Shown: piece after piece, positions 1 to 8,624 of the stretch
Position numbering within the stretch: position 1 is the first letter of the stretch
Layout: each line of letters starts with the position of its first letter
Assembly: GCF_014201885.1 (NCBI RefSeq)
Contig: NZ_JACHFN010000005.1
Coordinates: 124,001 to 188,000, forward strand
Length of the DNA stretch: 64,000 nucleotides
DNA from: Deinococcus budaensis
Lineage (GTDB): Bacteria > Deinococcota > Deinococci > Deinococcales > Deinococcaceae
Reading direction: 5' to 3'
The notes under the pieces: model-generated
What the model was told of the DNA's origin: nothing
What the model saw: the letters and a program-made list of their open reading frames with translations, nothing else
The model's database searches: none
Position numbers and translations under genes: made by a program

Positions 1-2
1 GC

Positions 3-1268
3 GCCGGGAGGGACTGGCCCGACCTGCTGCGTGGTTGGTCGGGGGAACTCTCGGCCTGGGCGCTGACGGACAACGTGGCGCTGCGGGACAGCGCGGTGAG
101 GCTGCGGGGCCGCCTGGGTCTCGTCAGGGCCGCTCCGCCCCGGCGCGCCCTACCCCTGGAGTACGCCCTAGTGGTACCCGGGGATGTCGCGGCGCCCTCC
201 TTCCTGTTCCCTGTGCGGTCCGACGACGCCCTGCCCGACTCGGCCGACCCGGCCCAGACCCTGCGCCCGTACAACGAGGTGCTGGAGTATGTGGCCGACC
301 TCGCTGGGCTGGGCGGACGGGCCGTGCTGTGGCGGGCGAGGCGGCTGATGGGGGAACTGCGCCCGGAGGCGGCCTGGTCCGCGTCGGGCGAGCGAGCACT
401 GCGTGACAGGCTCGACCGGGCGGGCCTGCGGCTGACATTCAACCGGCCACGCGCGGCCCTAGCGAGGAGGGCGCTGTTCCACATCGTGGCGGAACTCCTC
501 GATGCGGGCCAGCTCGACGCGGCGGACCAGCGCCTGTTGCGGAGCGAGTTGAGGTTCTTCGACCCGGCGTTCGTGACGCGCGAGCCCGAACCTCGCCCCG
601 AGTTCGTAGCGGCGCCCCGCCGCGGGTGGGCCCGCTCGCCCGCTGCCTGGGAGGACGTGGTGGCCGGCGCGGCCGCAGGGCTGCCGTTCGTGCTGACGGA
701 CGGGCGCGTCGTCCTAGCCGAGGAAAGCCTGTTTCGCCTGGTGGACCAGGGGCGGCCCTTTGAGCGACGCTCGTCGCGCGTCGACCGCGCGGCCCTCCTG
801 TACGAAGTGCCCGGGGGCGTGCGTTTCCCGAGGTCCGTCCTTGTCAACGCGTGGCTGGACGACTGCGCGGCAGGCACGGGTCCTGACGAGGACGTGCCGC
901 TAATCGTAGAGCACGAGGGGCGTGGCTTCGACACGCCCGGCGAAGGGTGGCTGGCCCTCCACCCAGCGCTAGGAACGCGGTTGGGGTGGTCGTTTGACGC
1001 CCGCGGTCTGTTCCGTTGGACGGACGGGCAGGGACAAGTGATGGTGGAGAGCCTGTGGTGGCAGGCGGGCGGCGCCGACCACGCCCAAATCGCCAGCAAC
1101 GCTGCGCTCGGCCGGGGCTGGATGGTCGTGGCGACGGCGGCCGGTTGGGCCGCGCTGCGCTCGGCCTTCAGCCGCTGGCGACGGGTCGTCCGAGTGGAAC
1201 GTGGACGTGAACCTACTCCCGACTCCGTGGATGAGAAGGCGGTTGATCAAGAAGTGCATGAGGTGTAG
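3..1268 (+). CDS. Hypothetical protein, 5' end outside the window
   Basis: The reading frame is open from the first bases of the window with no stop, so the real start lies upstream; the first possible internal start is GTG at 75. At least 421 residues are visible. The protein is rich in Arg, Ala and Trp with no signal peptide and no motif I recognise. A hydrophobic stretch near the C terminus (GWMVVATAAGWAALRSAF) is followed by a basic segment and an acidic tail, so a C-terminal membrane anchor is possible. Codon use (GC-rich third positions) matches the neighbours. Function unknown. Confidence 0.6.
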   Translation, partial: AGRDWPDLLRGWSGELSAWALTDNVALRDSAVRLRGRLGLVRAAPPRRALPLEYALVVPGDVAAPSFLFPVRSDDALPDSADPAQTLRPYNEVLEYVADLAGLGGRAVLWRARRLMGELRPEAAWSASGERALRDRLDRAGLRLTFNRPRAALARRALFHIVAELLDAGQLDAADQRLLRSELRFFDPAFVTREPEPRPEFVAAPRRGWARSPAAWEDVVAGAAAGLPFVLTDGRVVLAEESLFRLVDQGRPFERRSSRVDRAALLYEVPGGVRFPRSVLVNAWLDDCAAGTGPDEDVPLIVEHEGRGFDTPGEGWLALHPALGTRLGWSFDARGLFRWTDGQGQVMVESLWWQAGGADHAQIASNAALGRGWMVVATAAGWAALRSAFSRWRRVVRVERGREPTPDSVDEKAVDQEVHEV

Positions 1269-1417
1269 GGGGCGACGGCCACACCCCGGATTGTTGAGGC
1301 GTGTACTTTTAGGCGCAATTCCTTAGCGCCAATTCGGTCCAAGCTTATTGGCCTCGAGCGTCTTACACGGCGAGCTGCCAGAAAACCGGGTGCCCGAGCC
1401 TGAAGACTTTCCGAGTC

Positions 1418-1974
1418 GTGTCACCGCCCTATGCCGAGCCGGAGGCGGGCCGGTCCGGGGCCTCCTCCCCACCGTGCCGGACAGCCCTGTCTTCAAGGGT
1501 CCCCCCGGCGGGGCCGGGGGAACGGCCCGGCATAACCGAGATACGAGGGTTCCGTGGTCGGCACGCCTTTCTGAGCAACTTCGAGCCTGCCGTTATCTGG
1601 ATGCGGGGCACGCGGTACCCGACCATCGAGCACGCCTTCCAGGCCTGCAAGACGGAGGACCTCGCCGAGCGGGCCGTCATCGCCGCCCTGCCGACCCCGG
1701 TGGAGGCACGGCGGGCCGCGGGCAGCAGGTCACCCTACGCCCGGGCTGGGACGACCTGAAGGAGGAGGTGATGCTGGCGATGCTCCGCGTGAAGTTCCGC
1801 CAGCCGGACCTGCGCGAGCGCCCGGTGGCCATCGGCGCGGCCACGCTTGTGGAGGAAAACGCCCAGCGGGATCGGTACTGGGGCCTCTACCGCGGGCACG
1901 GCCTGAACCGGCTGGAGGTGCTGCTGATGCAAGTCCGCAAGGAAATCCTGGCCGTGCAGCTTCAGGCGGCGTAG
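1418..1974 (+). pseudogene. NADAR-domain (YbiA-like) N-glycosidase, frameshifted
   Basis: NADAR proteins hydrolyse N-glycosidic bonds of ADP-ribose or riboflavin-pathway intermediates. The first frame (GTG 1418) contains the hallmark block FRGRHAFLSNFEPAVIW followed by YPTIEHAFQACKT. The second half, LRPGWDDLKEEVMLAMLRVK through RYWGLYRGHGLNRL and LLMQVRKE, lies in another frame that takes over at about 1712-1735. Joining them needs one extra base in the run ggccgcgggcagcagg. Together they make one NADAR domain of the usual size, so this is a single-base deletion in the genome or in the assembly. The N-terminal 40 residues are low complexity and the true start may be further in. Confidence 0.75.
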
Positions 1975-2026
1975 CCTCCCTTGCCGGGCCGGAAGGGACG
2001 CCAGCCTCTTTCCGACCCGGCCGGGC

Positions 2027-2048
2027 GTCGCGGGCGCCCGGCGCCCGC
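2027..2048 (+). promoter_or_regulatory. GTC-hairpin element copy 1
   Basis: GTC, then an 8-bp perfect stem GCGGGCGC / GCGCCCGC with loop CCG. It lies 33 bases before the DdrA-like start at 2081 and is followed by purine-rich sequence with AGAAAGG as ribosome binding site. Member of the 13-copy family discussed in the findings. Confidence 0.6.
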
Positions 2049-2080
2049 CGGGGAAGGATGACCCCACGAGGTCAGAAAGG

Positions 2081-2731
<651 letters not shown>

Positions 2732-2735
2732 GCAA

Positions 2736-2781
2736 AGGGCTTCAGGGGCGGCAGAGGATGTCCCACCGCTCCTGAAGCCCT
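2736..2781 (+). terminator. Inverted repeat after the ddrA-like gene
   Basis: Perfect 11-bp arms AGGGCTTCAGG (2736-2746) and CCTGAAGCCCT (2771-2781) separated by 24 bases, directly after the stop codon. There is no T tract, so it may be a processing or stabilising hairpin. Confidence 0.5.
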
Positions 2782-2799
2782 CCACCGGCGCCGCGAGGT

Positions 2800-2817
2800 G
2801 TCGCGCCCGGAGGGCGC
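2800..2817 (+). promoter_or_regulatory. GTC-hairpin element copy 2
   Basis: GTC plus a 6-bp perfect stem GCGCCC / GGGCGC with loop GGA, 27 bases before ATG 2845; GAAAGGAG lies between. Confidence 0.6.
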
Positions 2818-2844
2818 AGTGAGCAGGGGCGAAAGGAGCATGTC

Positions 2845-3234
2845 ATGACCCAGCCCGCGCCGGTTCCCGCCTATGTCCTCTCCACGCCGCACGGCACCCA
2901 CCTCGCCCACTGCGCCACCCGCGCCCTCGCCGTGCAGGCCTCGCAGGTGCTGGCCACGCACTACGGCGCCGGTTGCTGCTTCGTGCAGGCTGCCACCGGC
3001 GAGGAACGGGACGCCCAGGGCTGCGCCCTCGAGCTGCTCACAAGGGACGAGGACACCGAGCTGGTGCTGGCGGTGCAGGCCCGCCTCGATCCGTTCGGCG
3101 GGGTGATCACCCGGCAGGTGATGACCCTTCGGGGGCTGGTCTGGCAGGAAGCGCGCCGGGTTCAGGGGCAGCCCGTGGCCTGCACCCTCGATTTCGACCA
3201 CGCGCTGGCGCTCCTCGCCCCTCACCTGCTCTAA
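2845..3234 (+). CDS. Orphan protein with a second, broken copy at 24310
   Basis: 129 residues, family not recognised. It starts at ATG 2845 after GAAAGGAG. It is alike along its length to the decayed gene at 24310-24712: both share HLAHCAT/HLLAHCAT near the N terminus, a middle RD...LE/PLSRL..EDD segment, and VMTLRGLVWQEARRVQGQ versus VVTLQGLVWDEARLVQGQ near the C terminus. Both copies are preceded by a GTC-hairpin element, so gene and leader probably duplicated together. No membrane segment or signal peptide. Function unknown. Confidence 0.65.
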   Translation: MTQPAPVPAYVLSTPHGTHLAHCATRALAVQASQVLATHYGAGCCFVQAATGEERDAQGCALELLTRDEDTELVLAVQARLDPFGGVITRQVMTLRGLVWQEARRVQGQPVACTLDFDHALALLAPHLL

Positions 3235-3329
3235 GGGTGAGGCGCCCGGCCCGCCGCCACGGGCCTGGGACACCCCGCGGCCCGTCCCAGGTCCTGCGCC
3301 CCGTCTCCCACCGCCCGGAGGAGATCCCC

Positions 3330-3632
3330 GTGCCCCAGCCCCTGATGTACGTCGCCTACGACGGTCACGACCACCCCTTCCTCGCCACGGCGGACTCGGC
3401 CCGGTACGGCGAGGACGACCACGAACCGGCCCGCAGCCTCGCCCGGCACCTGTACCGGGGAGGGCGCGCCGTGGTGCTCAGCCTCAGCCCCAAGTGGGAG
3501 GAGGGCGACTCTCTCCTAGACGCCTTGCAAGCTGTGGCCCGCGGGGAGCCCCCCGTGGAAAGCCTCGGTCAGGTCACGGTGGAGGCAACCTACGACACCC
3601 TGAGCGCCTTTCTGAACGCAGAGGACTCCTAA
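3330..3632 (+). CDS. Small acidic hypothetical protein
   Basis: 100 residues starting at GTG 3330, chosen because GGAGGAG sits 6-7 bases upstream; ATG 3345 is an internal alternative. The protein (YVAYDGHDHPFLATADSARY..., then RHLYRGGRAVVLSLSPKW) looks like a compact alpha/beta domain and has acidic ends. No family recognised. It follows the 2845 gene by 95 bases without a GTC-hairpin element between. Confidence 0.55.
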   Translation: MPQPLMYVAYDGHDHPFLATADSARYGEDDHEPARSLARHLYRGGRAVVLSLSPKWEEGDSLLDALQAVARGEPPVESLGQVTVEATYDTLSAFLNAEDS

Positions 3633-3718
3633 CGGTCTCTTCGCCAGTGCCCCAGCCCCCAGCAACGGCCGGGGCATCTCGGCCCCCCCCTTCACGCTTT
3701 GGTCCCACGAGGTGTCGT

Positions 3719-4300
3719 ATGTCACTCCCATCTCCGCAATCCCGGGCCCTCGCCGCCCTGGTGAACGCCGTGCTCAACCGCGAACTGGCCGTCCGCAGCT
3801 TCGAAGCCACGCCGGGTGTCCTGACGCGCTGGCGTCTGCGCCTGAGACTCCACCAGGAGCACCGCGCCCTCACCCGCGCCCTCCGGTTGGGGATGCGTCC
3901 CGAGCGGTCCTACGCCGCCGGGCACTGGATGGTCTGGATTACCCGTGAGGGCAGCGTCGTCGTGACCGACGATCTGGAGCTGGACATCCTCAACCGGCAG
4001 GTCAGTCTCGAACGGGCCAACGAGGTGCTGGAGCCTCACGGGCTGTGTCTGTGGCCGACCTCCGAGGACGGCTGGACGGCCGTGCTGCTGGACACGACCG
4101 GGCGTTACCTCGCCTCCGCAAGCGTGGGCGACCACGGTGACGTCAGGTTGCTGTCCCCGGACCACCGGATGCTGATGCTGACGTCTATGCGCGGGCCAGA
4201 CGCCCAGGGCTTGCCACAGGTGACCTGCGACACCCGCACCGTGTCGGCGGCCCAGCTCGGCGAGTTCCGGCCCCCCTTGGTGGAGCACCGGAGGTCCTGA
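3719..4300 (+). CDS. Hypothetical protein
   Basis: 193 residues from ATG 3719. The N-terminal third (residues 10-65) is helical and Arg/Leu-rich; the rest looks like beta-rich sequence (HWMVWITREGSVVVTDDLEL, WTAVLLDTTGRYLASASVG). No family recognised and no convincing Shine-Dalgarno: the start lies right after CACGAGGTGTCGT. It runs in the same direction as its neighbours and may be co-transcribed. Confidence 0.55.
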   Translation: MSLPSPQSRALAALVNAVLNRELAVRSFEATPGVLTRWRLRLRLHQEHRALTRALRLGMRPERSYAAGHWMVWITREGSVVVTDDLELDILNRQVSLERANEVLEPHGLCLWPTSEDGWTAVLLDTTGRYLASASVGDHGDVRLLSPDHRMLMLTSMRGPDAQGLPQVTCDTRTVSAAQLGEFRPPLVEHRRS

Positions 4301-4426
4301 AGAGGACCTACCCCATGTGGGCCTGGCCTGCCCCTGGCGGCCCATCTGGGATTTTTTCGAGGCTCCCCGCGTGAACCACAGCATCCCATTGTCCTGGGCG
4401 GACCAGGACTGTTCTGCCGGGCAGAA

Positions 4427-4445
4427 GTCGCCCCCTCACGGGGGC
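4427..4445 (+). promoter_or_regulatory. GTC-hairpin element copy 3
   Basis: GTC plus stem GCCCCC / GGGGGC with loop TCAC, 22 bases before the MoxR-like start at 4468; GGAGCGGAGG lies between. Confidence 0.6.
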
Positions 4446-4467
4446 AGCGGGGGAGCGGAGGTGCCCC

Positions 4468-6042
4468 ATGCCCAAGACCTTCTGGTCGGCCGTCAATGCC
4501 ATCGCGTTCACCCACACCAAGAGCCAGTCGGTGTGGCCCAGCCTGTCCTACCACCAGGCCATCCCGCCGGGCGCACACTCACAGCACAAGGACACCACGG
4601 CGAAGAGTGTCGTCGGCTTCGGTGTGCTCACTGCCATCTGCGGGGTCCTGACCGGCGACGTCCAGGCCACGCCGGGCAACGGGCAGGACGTGCTGATCTG
4701 CTACCCCACCACTGGGAGCGGCCAGAGTGGGAACCGCTGGCTGGGCGCGACGGTGCACGGCACCCACATCACCTTCGAGGGCGGCATCGGCCGCACCGGC
4801 CCGTTCGCCCTGACGGTCGTGCTGGCGGTCCTGAAATGCCACCCCGCCCTGGTGGAAGTTGAGACGCGCTGGTGGCTCCTGGTAGGCGAACTCTCCCGCC
4901 TGCGCGGCCCGCGCACGCCCGCCCAGCCGACCTTCACCAAGGCCGACCTGCGCCAGGCGAGCAATGACTCTGACGCCACGCTGGCCATGATGGCCCTGAT
5001 CGACAGCCTCTACTACAGCATGAAGGCGCTGTTCTCCGTGGGCGAGATGGACCACCTGGACGTCGAGCCCACGCAGGCCACCCTGTTCCTGCCGCCGGAG
5101 GAGTTCACCATCCTCAAGGGCACCCTGCCCACCACCGCGCCGCAGCCGAGTGCCGGGAACACGCCGCTGGACGAACTGCTGCGGGTCTCGCGCCGCGGCG
5201 GGCGGGTACTGATCACCGGTCCCACCGGCGTGATGAAGACCGAGACGGCCAAGGCCGCCGCCGTGCGGCTGGAGCGGCCGCTCTTCGTGGTCAAGGGCAG
5301 CCCGAACATGGACGACCAGGACTTCCTCGGTGGCTACCAGATGGTCGGGGGCAAACCCGAGTGGGTGGACGGCCCCTTCACCCAGGCCTTCCTGCGCGCC
5401 CAGGAAGCGCCGGTGGTGTTGCTGTTCGACGAGCTGCTGCGCTCGGACCCGATCAACCTCTCCAGCGCCGTGGGCATCCTCGACCACGTCAGCGCCCAGG
5501 AGGCGGGGCTGATGGGCGTGCCGCACCTGGAAGAAGGGCGCTACTACCTGCTGCGCCTGAAAAACGGCGAGCTGGTCTGGGCGCCGGTGAAGAACGTCCT
5601 CCTCATCGCCACGACCAACCTCGGCGACGGGTACATCCAGGCCGGGCAGAGCATCGATACCGCGCTGCTGGGGCGCTTCAACCTCCACCTGGACATGGAG
5701 TACGGCGACCCGGCCGTCACGGTGGCCCTGTACGAGCGGCTGTCCAGCGACCCCCAGCTCGCGGCCCACCTGTACAGCATCGAGGTGGAGACGCGCGCCA
5801 ACCACGTCAGCCGCTCGGGGCTGCTGGAGCGCGAGGCCAATCCCCGGGTCGTGATCAGTTGGCTGGAGGCGATCCTGGCCCTGGTGGAGGACGGGTGGGA
5901 GCGGCACGAGGCGTTCCGGCGGGCGGCCGAGACGACCCTGATCCCCTTCTGCGTGCCCCGGAACGACTTCGGGCGGCTGGAGCCCGCCGCGCTGGAGGAC
6001 CTGCGGCGCGTGCTGAACGAGCAGGCGCTGAAGCTGGTGTAG
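4468..6042 (+). CDS. MoxR/CbbQ-type AAA+ ATPase
   Basis: MoxR-family ATPases act as chaperones that insert or remodel partners, normally with a VWA protein encoded beside them. This 524-residue protein has about 230 residues of unrecognised N-terminal sequence, then an AAA+ core: Walker A GPTGVMKTETA near residue 251, Walker B VVLLFDELLRSDP near 316, sensor-like VLLIATTNLGDGY near 375 and an arginine-bearing LLGRFNLHLDMEY near 400, followed by a helical lid domain. The VWA protein at 6601 is the obvious partner. ATG 4468 follows GGAGCGGAGGTGCCCC and a GTC-hairpin element. The gene ends in a strong dyad terminator. Confidence 0.8.
   Translation: MPKTFWSAVNAIAFTHTKSQSVWPSLSYHQAIPPGAHSQHKDTTAKSVVGFGVLTAICGVLTGDVQATPGNGQDVLICYPTTGSGQSGNRWLGATVHGTHITFEGGIGRTGPFALTVVLAVLKCHPALVEVETRWWLLVGELSRLRGPRTPAQPTFTKADLRQASNDSDATLAMMALIDSLYYSMKALFSVGEMDHLDVEPTQATLFLPPEEFTILKGTLPTTAPQPSAGNTPLDELLRVSRRGGRVLITGPTGVMKTETAKAAAVRLERPLFVVKGSPNMDDQDFLGGYQMVGGKPEWVDGPFTQAFLRAQEAPVVLLFDELLRSDPINLSSAVGILDHVSAQEAGLMGVPHLEEGRYYLLRLKNGELVWAPVKNVLLIATTNLGDGYIQAGQSIDTALLGRFNLHLDMEYGDPAVTVALYERLSSDPQLAAHLYSIEVETRANHVSRSGLLEREANPRVVISWLEAILALVEDGWERHEAFRRAAETTLIPFCVPRNDFGRLEPAALEDLRRVLNEQALKLV
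4880..5130 (+). other. Unrecognised N-terminal domain of the MoxR-like ATPase
   Basis: Residues about 140-220 (segment starting RLRGPRTPAQPTFTKADLR and ending near LFLPPEEF) precede the AAA+ core. MoxR proteins are usually near 300-350 residues, so this copy carries roughly 200 additional N-terminal residues that may bind the substrate. Confidence 0.4.
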
Positions 6043-6048
6043 CAGAAG

Positions 6049-6086
6049 CTGGCCGCCGGAGTACTGAGGGGTGCTCCGGCGGCCAG
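6049..6086. terminator. Bidirectional dyad between convergent genes
   Basis: Perfect 13-bp arms CTGGCCGCCGGAG (6049-6061) and CTCCGGCGGCCAG (6074-6086) with a 12-base loop, lying between the stop of the MoxR-like gene and the stop of the leftward membrane gene. Position and symmetry suit a shared terminator. Confidence 0.7.
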
Positions 6087-6096
6087 CGGTCCCCCT

Positions 6097-6516
6097 TCAG
6101 GTGCTTTCCAGTTCCGGCACCTCCCAGATCGCCCTGGGTTCCAGCAGCGCGAGCAGCGTCAGCAGCCCGACCAGCCCCACCAGGCGTGTAGCCAGCGCCA
6201 GGTACAGCGGCACGCCGAAGCCCAGCACGTCCAGCACCACCGCCCCGCCCCCCACCAGGGCGGCCAGCATCGCCGGTGACCCGTGGGGCGAGGGGCGCAG
6301 ATCGCGCCCGCCGCTGCGCCACACGAACACCAGGGCCAGCACCTCCAGCACCAGGGTCACCACCACCATGAACAGCGGCACGCCCGCCGTGGCCCTGACG
6401 TTGGACAGCAGGACCACCAGGTCCCCCACCGACAGGGCGACGACCCCGGCCAGTCCCACGATGCCCAGCGCGCGGTAGCCCACGTCCCCCCACGTCTCGC
6501 CTGCGAACTTCTGCAT
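6097..6516 (-). CDS. Small four-helix membrane protein, antisense to its neighbours
   Basis: 139 residues from ATG 6516. Four hydrophobic segments are clear: ALGIVGLAGVVALSVGDLVV, GVPLFMVVVTLVLEVLALVF, AMLAALVGGGAVVLDVLGFG and LATRLVGLVGLLTLLALL. The N terminus is short and soluble, and the loop after helix 2 is basic (WRSGGRDLR), so that loop is probably cytoplasmic. It is one of few leftward genes in this part and is wedged between the MoxR-like and VWA genes; its promoter would face the VWA promoter region. No family recognised. Confidence 0.65.
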   Translation of the reverse strand: MQKFAGETWGDVGYRALGIVGLAGVVALSVGDLVVLLSNVRATAGVPLFMVVVTLVLEVLALVFVWRSGGRDLRPSPHGSPAMLAALVGGGAVVLDVLGFGVPLYLALATRLVGLVGLLTLLALLEPRAIWEVPELEST

Positions 6517-6555
6517 GTCCAGACGGTAGGAGCGCGCTGGTTCCGTCCGGCGGGA

Positions 6556-6575
6556 GTCGCGCCGCGCGGCGGCGC
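6556..6575 (+). promoter_or_regulatory. GTC-hairpin element copy 4
   Basis: GTC plus 7-bp stem GCGCCGC / GCGGCGC with loop GCG, 25 bases before ATG 6601; AGAAAGGAG is the ribosome binding site. Confidence 0.6.
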
Positions 6576-6600
6576 CGGGGAGGGTCAGAAAGGAGTCTTC

Positions 6601-8112
6601 ATGATCGTACCCAGCGGGCCCTCCACCCTCCCCTGGCCGCATCAACCGGCCTGGCGGACGTTCGCGGGGCAACTGTTCCGCTTCTACAGCCGCAAGAGCA
6701 ACTTCACAGTGCTGCTCACGAAACGCGGCGGCACGGCGGCCGTCGACCCGGAGTCGAAGGTGGTGTACCTCGATCCCAACCTGCTGCCCGTCACCGACCC
6801 CAATGTGCTCCGGCACGCCCCGGTGGACGAACATGGCACGCGGGCGCTGCTGCTCCGGGCCATCCTGGCCCACGAGGCCGGGCACGTCCAGTTCAGCGGC
6901 GACAAGCCAGCCGCGCTGCTGGGGCAGCTCTGGAACGCGCTGGAGGATGAGCGCATGGAGCGCCTGATGGCCGCCCGCTACCCCGAGCTGGTGCCTGCCT
7001 TCGACTTCTTGGGCGACACCCTCGCCGAGAAGGTCAGCCCGAAGTGGCGGTTCGACTCGCTGGAGGGTTGCCTGGCGGTGCGCTTCGAGCACGACCGCGC
7101 CGCCCCCAAGTGGGCCCCCGCCCGTCCGGACGAGTGGGCCGACGTCTGGCCGCTCATGCAGGCCGCCTGGACCGCGCCGGACAGCGACCGGGTGACCTGG
7201 ATCGCGGGCTGCATCCTGGGCCTCCTGGGGCTGGATCAGGCAGACGAGCGCGACCCGTTTGGCGGCCTGGTCGGCGCGGGCGGCGCGGGCGGCGCGGGCG
7301 ACCCGGACCGGCAGCAGCCGCGCGACGACGGGGACGGCGGCCGGTCTCCGGGAGGGCAGGGCAGCGGAGACCCCGGGGACCGGCCGCCCCCCGATCCGGC
7401 CCCCGACCCGGCCGACATCCTCACCGTGGGCGACGTGGAGGGTCCCGCGCGGCTGGTGGCGTCGGTGCTGCGCGAGCGCGCCCGGCCCGGACGGACCCGC
7501 CCGCACGAGACCCGCGGGAACCTGGACCTCACGCGCTACCTCGAGGGCCGCTCCAAGCTGTTCCGGCAACGCCAGGAGCCCACGCGGCCCAGCGAGCTGC
7601 ACGTCACCTGGATCGTCGACCGCAGCGGCAGCATGAACGAGGAGGGCCGCATGGGCTGCGCGGTCCGGGCGCTGCACATGGGCATCCGCGCCGCGCAGAT
7701 CGCGGACGTACCGGTGCGGGTGATCGCCTTCGACGACGTGGTGGAGGAACCCGTGCCGTTCGGGCTGTCCCCCGCGGCCGCGACCTCGGCCCTGCGCACG
7801 ATCTTCCCGCGCGGGTACACCGAACTCGCGCCCGCGATGCGCCGGGCTTTTGAAAGTCCACGCCGGGCGGGCGAGCAGCACCTGCACATCGTGATCTGCG
7901 ACGGCGGTCTGGACGCGGAGGACATGGCGGCCTGCGGACGGCTGATCGGAGATCACCGCGACGTGCGGGTCCTGCCCGTGCTGATCGGCGAGGCCGCGAA
8001 CAGAAGCATCGCGCAGGCCTGGCAGGCGACCTTCGGCACGCTCCTGCTGGCCCACGACCACACCCAGCTCGCGGGCGTCATCCGCGCGCGGCTGCGCGCC
8101 CTTCGCCGCTAA
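6601..8112 (+). CDS. VWA-domain protein with an N-terminal HEAGH motif
   Basis: 503 residues. The N-terminal part has AILAHEAGHVQF at residues 88-99, a zinc-metalloprotease-like HExxH motif, followed by ALEDERMERLM where a third ligand (Glu/Asp) would be expected. A Gly/Pro/Asp-rich linker follows (about residues 220-280). The C-terminal third is a von Willebrand A domain with an intact metal-ion site, VDRSGSMNEEG near residue 338, and the later T of RGYTELAP. This is the VWA partner expected for the MoxR-like ATPase at 4468. Some such proteins (CobT-like, VWA-like predicted metallopeptidases) keep only the fold; whether this one cleaves protein cannot be told. Start ATG 6601 follows AGAAAGGAG. 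Confidence 0.8.
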   Translation: MIVPSGPSTLPWPHQPAWRTFAGQLFRFYSRKSNFTVLLTKRGGTAAVDPESKVVYLDPNLLPVTDPNVLRHAPVDEHGTRALLLRAILAHEAGHVQFSGDKPAALLGQLWNALEDERMERLMAARYPELVPAFDFLGDTLAEKVSPKWRFDSLEGCLAVRFEHDRAAPKWAPARPDEWADVWPLMQAAWTAPDSDRVTWIAGCILGLLGLDQADERDPFGGLVGAGGAGGAGDPDRQQPRDDGDGGRSPGGQGSGDPGDRPPPDPAPDPADILTVGDVEGPARLVASVLRERARPGRTRPHETRGNLDLTRYLEGRSKLFRQRQEPTRPSELHVTWIVDRSGSMNEEGRMGCAVRALHMGIRAAQIADVPVRVIAFDDVVEEPVPFGLSPAAATSALRTIFPRGYTELAPAMRRAFESPRRAGEQHLHIVICDGGLDAEDMAACGRLIGDHRDVRVLPVLIGEAANRSIAQAWQATFGTLLLAHDHTQLAGVIRARLRALRR

Positions 8113-8170
8113 GCGGGGCCCTGCCCACCTCCATGCCGGGGTGGGCGCCCACTCTCCCTGGAGGCTCGCC

Positions 8171-8624
8171 ATGTTCCCTTCGGTTCTCGCCCAACCCTCC
8201 CTCGACGAGGACGTGCTGTGCCATCTGGCCCACGTCAACCACCGCCCCCTTGCAGTATTACGGCCTGCGCCTGCGCGGCGGGCAGTATCTCCGGCTGTGC
8301 CGCCTGATCGAAAACCGCTGTATCCCCTTCCGGGTGCTGCGTAAGGACGGACAGAACCGCCAGGTGGTGCAGGTGGTCTGGAAGGGCCAGGCGCTGCTGC
8401 TGGTCTACTCGCCGGTCCGGCAGCTCCTGCACACCGCCCTGCATCCCGAGCGCGGCCTGGCTCCCCGGGGAGGGCCGCGTGTCCCCCGGCCCCGGCGGGT
8501 CACCCGGCGTCACGCCTACGCGCAACGGGGGCGGGGCAGTCTCCTCAAGCACCCGGAGTGCGGGGACGCCTCCTTGCAGGTGTCGCGCCCGGGGGGCGCC
8601 CGGGGCAGGTGGAGGTCGAAATGA
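8171..8624 (+). pseudogene. Small orphan gene with a frameshift
   Basis: Starts at ATG 8171 after CTGGAGG. The first frame gives MFPSVLAQPSLDEDVLCHLA then HVNHRPL and degenerates; from about 8249 a different frame gives QYYGLRLRGGQYLRLCRL, then IPFRVLRKDGQNRQVVQVVW and LLLVYSPVRQLLHTAL, which reads as a real protein. One base gained or lost in CGCCCCCTTGCAG would join them. The second frame stays open to 8624, overlapping the next start by four bases (ATGA), but its last 60 residues are Arg/Gly-rich and may be non-native. Function unknown. Confidence 0.5.
8582..8599 (+). promoter_or_regulatory. GTC-hairpin element copy 5
   Basis: GTC plus stem GCGCCC / GGGCGC with loop GGG, 21 bases before ATG 8621; GGTGGAGG lies between. 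Confidence 0.6.

Noticed and set aside
6097..8238. 713-codon leftward open frame across the VWA gene
   Set aside because: It is the antisense shadow of the VWA gene (GC-rich codons leave the opposite strand open). Only its last 139 codons, the four-helix membrane protein at 6097-6516, look like protein.
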